DNA of 64,000 nt from Kitasatospora griseola (GTDB taxonomy: Bacteria > Actinomycetota > Actinomycetes > Streptomycetales > Streptomycetaceae). How positions within the stretch are numbered: position 1 is the first letter of the stretch; the number at the start of each line of letters is the position of its first letter. The notes under the pieces were generated by a model that did not search any database, was not told where the DNA came from, and saw nothing but the letters and a program-made list of their open reading frames with translations. Below are positions 59,804 through 64,000 of this stretch, in pieces. The stretch spans positions 77,957 to 141,956 of the forward strand of contig NZ_BMRI01000016.1 of assembly GCF_014648555.1 (NCBI RefSeq), given 5' to 3'. The translations under genes were made by a program, and so were the position numbers.

Positions 59804-59946
59804 GCGGTCAACGTAGCTGCGGTGTGACGTGGTGTGCAGGGGGTCGGGTAATGAGACGGTCAAGTTTTCCGGCCGGGCGCGGACCAGAGGCACTCGCACT
59901 TTGCCTCACTGCCCCGTAGCTGACGGTCGTTCACTGGTTACGCGAG

Positions 59947-59968
59947 GTCGTCCCCTCTCGGGGACGAC
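59947..59968. promoter_or_regulatory. Perfect inverted repeat in the divergent RiPP promoter region
   Basis: GTCGTCCCC-TCTC-GGGGACGAC, 9+9 bp, in the 243-base gap between the regulator and the RiPP operon, 79 bases before the HATPase gene. Good candidate operator, or a leader hairpin. Confidence 0.5.
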
Positions 59969-60046
59969 ATCCGGTGTCAGGCCCGATCTGTGTTCCGAGC
60001 CTGGCACCGGTCAACCCTCAACCACACTCCAACTAGGAGTTCCGCC

Positions 60047-60499
60047 ATGGCCATCACTGCTGGCGTGCCTTCGCGAGCCGAGCCAACGGCCGCCGTGACT
60101 GCAGCCATCAGCGGTACCGAGTCGGTCGGCGTGGATCTGCCTTACCGGGCCGAGTCCGTGTCTGCCGCTCGTCGGCTGGTGCGCGTGCAGCTTGCGGTCT
60201 GGGGCCTGGAGCACTTGGTCGAGGACGCCCAGGTGATCGTTTCGGAGCTGGCGACCAACGCGGCCAAGACCGGGTGCCGGCTGCGGATGCGAGTCGAGAT
60301 CGAACGGCTCACCGAGAAGGCAGTCCAGATCCGTGTCACCGACGGCTGCCGCGTCCTGCCGGTCATGGTCAAGGCCGACGGGGAGGACGAGGGCGGCCGG
60401 GGTATCGCTCTGGTCCACCATCTCACCGGCGGTCGTTGGGGCGCTGACCAACTGCCGGACGGCAAGACCGTCCACGCCGAACTGGGAGCTGTGGCATGA
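60047..60499 (+). CDS. ATP-binding (HATPase_c, anti-sigma kinase-like) protein
   Basis: A 150-residue single-domain GHKL protein. The N-box V-S-E-L-A-T-N-A-A near 65-73 and G-G-R-G-I-A-L-V near 116-123 are typical of RsbW-like serine kinases that are abundant in streptomycetes and frequently sit next to XRE regulators. ATG follows TAGGAG. First gene of the RiPP operon; it may be regulatory. Confidence 0.83.
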   Translation: MAITAGVPSRAEPTAAVTAAISGTESVGVDLPYRAESVSAARRLVRVQLAVWGLEHLVEDAQVIVSELATNAAKTGCRLRMRVEIERLTEKAVQIRVTDGCRVLPVMVKADGEDEGGRGIALVHHLTGGRWGADQLPDGKTVHAELGAVA

Positions 60500-60681
60500 G
60501 CGCCCAGCACCGCGGCCCCGACTGTGACCTGCTGGGCGACGCCATGAAAGCCCTGGTGGTGTCCGGCCACCTCGTCGTGCTCGGTCTGCTCGGCTACCTG
60601 GTCGAGCACCAACCGCCCCAGTACCAGCCGCTCACTGCGGCTAGCGCGCCGGACACTGACCTGGGCGCCGAATCCCTCTGA
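60496..60681 (+). CDS. Small single-pass membrane protein
   Basis: A 61-residue protein, coupled to the HATPase gene (ATGA overlap). One hydrophobic segment (about 18-36, L-V-V-L-G-L-L-G-Y-L-V) and a polar Gln/Pro-rich C-terminus. No family recognised. Its position just before the maturase suggests a role in localisation or signalling. Confidence 0.55.
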   Translation: MSAQHRGPDCDLLGDAMKALVVSGHLVVLGLLGYLVEHQPPQYQPLTAASAPDTDLGAESL

Positions 60682-60701
60682 CCGAGTGAGGAGCCAGCAC
60701 G

Positions 60702-61844
60702 ATGCAGACCTTGGCCCGCTACCGGCGCCGCATCGCCCGCCGTCCGAACACGGTGGTCGTGCAACCCGACGGCTTCTGCAATCTGAACTGCACCTACTGC
60801 TACCTGCCCGACCGAGGCCGGCGCACACCGATGCCGGTGGCGGTCGCTGAGGCGGTGGCCCGCTCGATTGCCGAGTTCGCCGACACCACGACCTCCGCAC
60901 CCATCGAGGTTTTGTGGCACGCGGGCGAGCCGCTGGCCGTGGGGCGGCAGCGGTTGGCCGAGCTGCTGGCCCCGTTCGAGCCGCTGCGGCAGGCCGGCCT
61001 GGTCGAGCACTCGGTGCAGACCAACGCGGTGTTGATCAACCCGGCCTGGTGCGACTTCCTGACCGAGTACGGGTTCCGGATCGGGGTGAGCATCGACGGC
61101 CCGGCCGCCCTCAACCGTCAGCGCGTCGACTGGGCCAGACGCCCGGCCTTCGACCGGATCATGAAGGGCATCGGCTGCCTTCGGGACCACGAGGTCCGGT
61201 TCTCCGCGATCGCAGTCGTCAGCACCGAGAGCATCCTCAACCCGGAAGGGCTGCTGGACTTCATGGTGGGCCTGGGCTGCCACAGCGTCGGGCTGAACAT
61301 GGAGGAGACCGAGGGCGTCAACACCGGCCGGGCGGTGCCCACCGTCGAACAGGCCCGCGAGTTCTGGCGCCGCACCATCGCCTGGTCGAGGCGACACCGC
61401 GAGCTGACCGTTCGCGAGGTCGACCGGCTCGGCAGCTACCTGCGGTCCGCCCGTACGGCGGGTCTGGCAGCGTGGGAGGACGCGCTGATCGACCCGATCC
61501 CCACCGTCTCCGCTGCCGGGGACGTGGTCCTGCTCTCGCCCGAACTGGCGGGCATCAGCGACCCGGCATACAACGACTTCCGGGCCGGCAACGTCCTGGA
61601 GCTGACCATCGGCTCCATGCTGGACCGCGCGCATCACCTGCGGTACGTGCGCGAGTTCCTGATCGGCCTGGACGAGTGCGAGGCCCGGTGCGAGTTCTTC
61701 GGCTTCTGCCGGGGAGCCCAGGCCGGCAATCGCTACTTCGAGAACGGGCGCCTGGACACCACCGAAACCACCTACTGCCGCGTGTCCAGGCAGGCCCTCG
61801 TCACCGCACTGTCCGATACCGTCCGAGAGGAGCAAGCAGCATGA
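60702..61844 (+). CDS. amcB: Radical SAM/SPASM peptide maturase, cyclophane-forming (AmcB-like)
   Basis: A 380-residue enzyme. The SAM-cluster motif is C-N-L-N-C-T-Y-C (C26, C30, C33), followed by W-H-A-G-E-P (a G-G-E-P variant) near 70 and V-S-I-D-G-P near 130. The C-terminal SPASM-like part has C-E-A-R-C-E-F-F-G-F-C and a late C-R, enough for auxiliary Fe-S clusters. It overlaps the precursor gene (ATGA). By family and by the precursor's motif it should join aromatic rings of Phe/Trp to nearby residues to form three-residue cyclophanes. The gene name is from memory. Confidence 0.85.
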   Translation: MQTLARYRRRIARRPNTVVVQPDGFCNLNCTYCYLPDRGRRTPMPVAVAEAVARSIAEFADTTTSAPIEVLWHAGEPLAVGRQRLAELLAPFEPLRQAGLVEHSVQTNAVLINPAWCDFLTEYGFRIGVSIDGPAALNRQRVDWARRPAFDRIMKGIGCLRDHEVRFSAIAVVSTESILNPEGLLDFMVGLGCHSVGLNMEETEGVNTGRAVPTVEQAREFWRRTIAWSRRHRELTVREVDRLGSYLRSARTAGLAAWEDALIDPIPTVSAAGDVVLLSPELAGISDPAYNDFRAGNVLELTIGSMLDRAHHLRYVREFLIGLDECEARCEFFGFCRGAQAGNRYFENGRLDTTETTYCRVSRQALVTALSDTVREEQAA

Positions 61845-62005
61845 CCATCCTCGAACTGCTGGCCGTCACCGATTCCCCCGTGGTTGCCGACCTGACGTCC
61901 AGTCACCCGGTCGCGGTCGCCAAGTTCGACAACCGACCGACCTGGGACAACGTCGGCTCGTCGTTCGACAACCGGCCCACCTGGGACAACAAGACCAGCA
62001 AGTAG
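61841..62005 (+). CDS. amcA: RiPP precursor with two FDNRPTWDN repeats (AmcA-like)
   Basis: A 54-residue peptide. Leader about 1-28 (L-E-L-L-A-V-T-D-S-P-V-V-A-D-L). The core has FDNRPTWDN twice (29-37 and 42-50), separated by V-G-S-S and ending K-T-S-K. Each repeat offers F-D-N and W-D-N, so up to four cyclophanes could form. ATG is coupled to the maturase and has GAGAGGAG upstream. Too short for many gene finders, but the repeat and the neighbour make it convincing. Confidence 0.88.
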   Translation: MTILELLAVTDSPVVADLTSSHPVAVAKFDNRPTWDNVGSSFDNRPTWDNKTSK

Positions 62006-62019
62006 CAACACCTGAGCAC

Positions 62020-62049
62020 CCGGGCCCGCACCGCGCGGTGCGGGCCCGG
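62020..62049 (+). terminator. Hairpin after the precursor gene
   Basis: A 13-bp perfect stem CCGGGCCCGCACC / GGTGCGGGCCCGG with a GCGC loop, 14 bases past the precursor stop. It may limit read-through and give excess precursor mRNA over downstream genes. Confidence 0.8.
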
Positions 62050-62072
62050 CCCGACAGAGCGGAGCCCCACCC

Positions 62073-62762
62073 GTGGACAGCATCACCTTCGGCCGCGTAA
62101 CCGTCACCCTGCCGACCCTGGACGAGCCTGGCCTGTACCTGTCCAACGTCGCATCCCTGGACTCCGCCCGGGGCATCTTCCAGGACTTCCAGTACGGCGA
62201 CACCGACCTGCGAGACCTGGACCTGTCCGACACCAGCCTCATCACCGGCCGCGTCAGGGGGCTGCGGGCCGATCGCGTCCAGCTCGACAAGGTCCGCCTG
62301 GACTCCGTCGAGTTTGACACCTGCGACCTCGCCACCGCCCGCATCGCCGACAGCAAGCTGTCCCGCGTCGTCTTCCGCAACTGCAAGATCATGGGTGCCA
62401 GCCTCACCGGCGTGGCCCTGGACAACGTGCTCTTCGAGAACTGCAAGCTCGACTATGCGAGCTTCGAGCAGGTCCGGGCCACCGGGCCGGTCGCGTTCTC
62501 CAAATGCGTGCTCACCGAAGCATCTTTCACCGGCTGCGACCTGACTGGGGCGGTCCTGGACGCGTGCACGTTGCGGCTGGCCGAGTTCGGGCGGGGCAAG
62601 TACCAGGGCTTGGACCTGCGCGGCAACGACCTGACCTCGCTGCGGGGCGTCGCCCACCTTGCCAAAGTGGTCATCGATCGGGCTCAGCAATCGGAACTCG
62701 CCGAAGCCCTGATCGCGGAGCTGGACGTGACCTTCGGCGACACCCTGAACCAGCGCCGGTGA
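62073..62762 (+). CDS. Pentapeptide-repeat-like protein
   Basis: A 229-residue protein with recurring A(D/N)Lxx-like units (D-L-R-D-L-D-L-S-D, A-R-I-A-D-S-K-L-S, A-S-L-T-G-V-A-L-D, A-S-F-T-G-C-D-L-T-G-A-V-L). This is a right-handed quadrilateral beta-helix. GTG at 62073. In this position it could be a self-protection protein (some mimic DNA and shield gyrase) or a scaffold for the maturation enzymes; the sequence does not decide between them. Confidence 0.82.
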   Translation: MDSITFGRVTVTLPTLDEPGLYLSNVASLDSARGIFQDFQYGDTDLRDLDLSDTSLITGRVRGLRADRVQLDKVRLDSVEFDTCDLATARIADSKLSRVVFRNCKIMGASLTGVALDNVLFENCKLDYASFEQVRATGPVAFSKCVLTEASFTGCDLTGAVLDACTLRLAEFGRGKYQGLDLRGNDLTSLRGVAHLAKVVIDRAQQSELAEALIAELDVTFGDTLNQRR

Positions 62763-62784
62763 CCCGAACCGGGAGGAGCCCGGA

Positions 62785-63501
62785 TTGAACCTCGCCATCG
62801 CCCACACCGACCCCGCCGCCCTCATCGCCCGTTGCGAGACCACCGGGGTCCGCATCGCCGGCAGCGAGCCGGAGTACGAGTCAGGGGCCGTCCTTCCGGC
62901 CGGTCCCTGGCAACCACTGACGGCTGCCCTGGCCGCACGGCTCAAGCCAAGGGCCCAGACCGCCGACAACACGCTGGTGGAGCTGGTCAAGCTCTCCGTC
63001 GGCCCGGTGCCCGCGAGCCTAGCGGCTTTGGCCGACCCGCTCGGGGATCCGGACGCCGTGCACCTCGGCCAGGCCGCCAGCCCCGCCAAGGCGCTGACCA
63101 CCACTCCCAACTACCAGGACGGCCGCCGCATCGGACTGCACGTCGACAACTGGGACCGCCTGGACTACCAGTCCAAGCACACCGGCCGACGGCGCCTGTG
63201 CTTCAACCTCGGCCCCGGCACCCGCTACCTCCTGCTCGCCGACCTCGACATCCGCACCATCTGCCGCACCCTCTACGCCGACCCCGCGAGTCGCTACCCC
63301 CACACCGACGACCTGCGGGCCTACGTCGCGGGCCGGCAGCCGCTGCGAGTTTTTCGCATCCGGCTGGCCCCGGGCGAGGGCTACATCGCCCCGACTGAAC
63401 TGCTGCCCCACGACGGCTCGACCGAGGACCAACCCGAGCTGTCCACGGCAGCGTTCTGGCTCGGCCATTGGCCGCGCGGCATCCTCCGCTCTGCGGTCTG
63501 A
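62785..63501 (+). CDS. Probable Fe(II)/2-oxoglutarate-type oxygenase of the RiPP locus
   Basis: A 238-residue protein. G-L-H-V-D-N-W-D near 118-125 gives an H-x-D iron pair. The later Y-I-A-P-T-E-L-L-P-H-D-G-S and the C-terminal W-L-G-H-W are candidates for the distal ligand and co-substrate Arg region. N-terminal half has no clear match. TTG at 62785 follows GGGAGGAGCCCGGA. It probably adds a hydroxyl group to the cyclophane peptide. Confidence 0.6.
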   Translation: MNLAIAHTDPAALIARCETTGVRIAGSEPEYESGAVLPAGPWQPLTAALAARLKPRAQTADNTLVELVKLSVGPVPASLAALADPLGDPDAVHLGQAASPAKALTTTPNYQDGRRIGLHVDNWDRLDYQSKHTGRRRLCFNLGPGTRYLLLADLDIRTICRTLYADPASRYPHTDDLRAYVAGRQPLRVFRIRLAPGEGYIAPTELLPHDGSTEDQPELSTAAFWLGHWPRGILRSAV

Positions 63502-63580
63502 CCGTGGGTGAACGGAACCGGGTAGGCCGGGGCATGCGCTTTCCTGGACGGGCGCCGAGTGCTGCTGCGTAAGTTGGCCG

Positions 63581-63870
63581 CTATGCGGCGTAGGTGACTC
63601 CGTCGAACGTGAACGCCCCGTTGCGCGAGATCGGTACGGCGATGGGCTCCGCGACGCCGGTCGTGGAGTCGACCACTCCGAAGCCCATCGCCGGGCGGAA
63701 AGACGAGGCTGTCGATGGTGCAGTGCGGCGAAGCGTTCCGATCTCGAAGCCCCAGAGAGTCTCGGCCGTCGGATCGTCAGCCGGGATCTCTCCGATCAGT
63801 GCGAGTCCGCTGGTTCCGCTGCAGATGATGGAGTGTCCGAACCCGCGAGCGAGCAGGATGGCAAGTGCGC
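63581..63870 (-). CDS. Hypothetical protein, C-terminal part (start not seen)
   Basis: The minus-strand frame ending at 63581 (TAG) reads A-I-L-L-A-R-G-F-G-H-S-I-I-C, then E-I-P-A-D-D-P-T-A-E-T-L-W-G-F-E-I-G-T-L, and ends G-A-F-T-F-D-G-V-T-Y-A-A. Composition is that of a real protein, unlike neighbouring shadow frames. No in-frame start is found before the sequence changes character near 63870, so it is partial or broken. Function unknown. Confidence 0.4.
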
Positions 63871-64000
63871 GTGTTCGTCCAGCACGCCTCCGCCCGCTAC
63901 ACCAGCACCACCATCCTGGACACCGAGCGCCGCCTGGTCGAGGCCGCCACCACCCGCGCGACCGGTGGCCTGACCTCGGCGTTCGTCGGCGCCGCGATCG
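63865..64000 (+). pseudogene. Possible MobF-type relaxase fragment (runs off the window)
   Basis: The plus frame from about 63865 reads F-V-Q-H-A-S-A-R-Y-T-S-T-T-I-L-D-T-E-R-R-L-V-E-A-A, which resembles the segment after the relaxase/helicase junction in TraA/MobF proteins (R-Y-T-x-x-x-x-L-x-x-E-x-x-L). The upstream part of such a gene is absent, so it begins in mid-protein. It would be a remnant of an integrated conjugative element. Tentative. Confidence 0.35.

Overview
The window is very GC-rich, with strong GC bias at third codon positions, GTG and TTG starts, and many 4-base start/stop overlaps. It carries a HelY-type helicase, a SARP regulator and roadblock-type proteins. This points to a streptomycete-type actinomycete (Streptomyces or Kitasatospora), probably a chromosome arm. 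All functions below are inferred by reading the sequence; no database search was run.

Layout. 1-10.7 kb is ordinary or housekeeping: the end of an MFS exporter with its HTH regulator, a secreted M6 metalloprotease, an S9 prolyl-oligopeptidase-type peptidase, an ArsR regulator with a roadblock protein, a strange stretch of tRNA-like sequences beside a phage-type DUF7873-like gene, and helY. 10.75-39.5 kb reads as one large biosynthetic cluster. A long leftward operon (ligase, two ACPs, KS, a KS-like protein carrying a Gly-X-Y collagen-like insert, acyl-CoA synthetase, FabF-type KS, 4-hydroxymandelate synthase, PhyH oxygenase, E1-alpha/beta, ornithine-type decarboxylase) is divergent from a rightward set (2-hydroxyacid oxidase, esterase-like protein, HpgT-like aminotransferase). 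Beyond these lie a DrrAB-type exporter, a glycosyltransferase, an ACP-like protein, a KASIII/ACP/thiolase-fold/PPTase operon, a GNAT, an unknown protein, a SARP and a LuxR regulator. HmaS, Hmo and HpgT together would make 4-hydroxyphenylglycine or its keto acid, yet no NRPS is present, so these units are probably loaded on free ACPs and extended by stand-alone ketosynthases. I do not recognise this combination.

39.5-54 kb is a diterpenoid cluster: a complete mevalonate pathway (HMG-CoA synthase, HMG-CoA reductase, type 2 IPP isomerase, three GHMP enzymes), a prenyl diphosphate synthase, a class II diterpene cyclase with DGDD, a class I terpene synthase, two P450s and a ferredoxin. It is bracketed and split by three decayed transposases. 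54-58.5 kb is a patchwork: DinB protein, DHA2 exporter, IS630 fragment, a 5'-truncated 5'-3' exonuclease, HNH nuclease and GNAT.

58.5-63.5 kb is a compact RiPP locus of the cyclophane type: XRE/TPR regulator, HATPase protein, small membrane protein, radical SAM/SPASM maturase, a 54-residue precursor with two copies of FDNRPTWDN, a pentapeptide-repeat protein and a probable iron oxygenase. The right edge holds fragments, including a possible relaxase piece.
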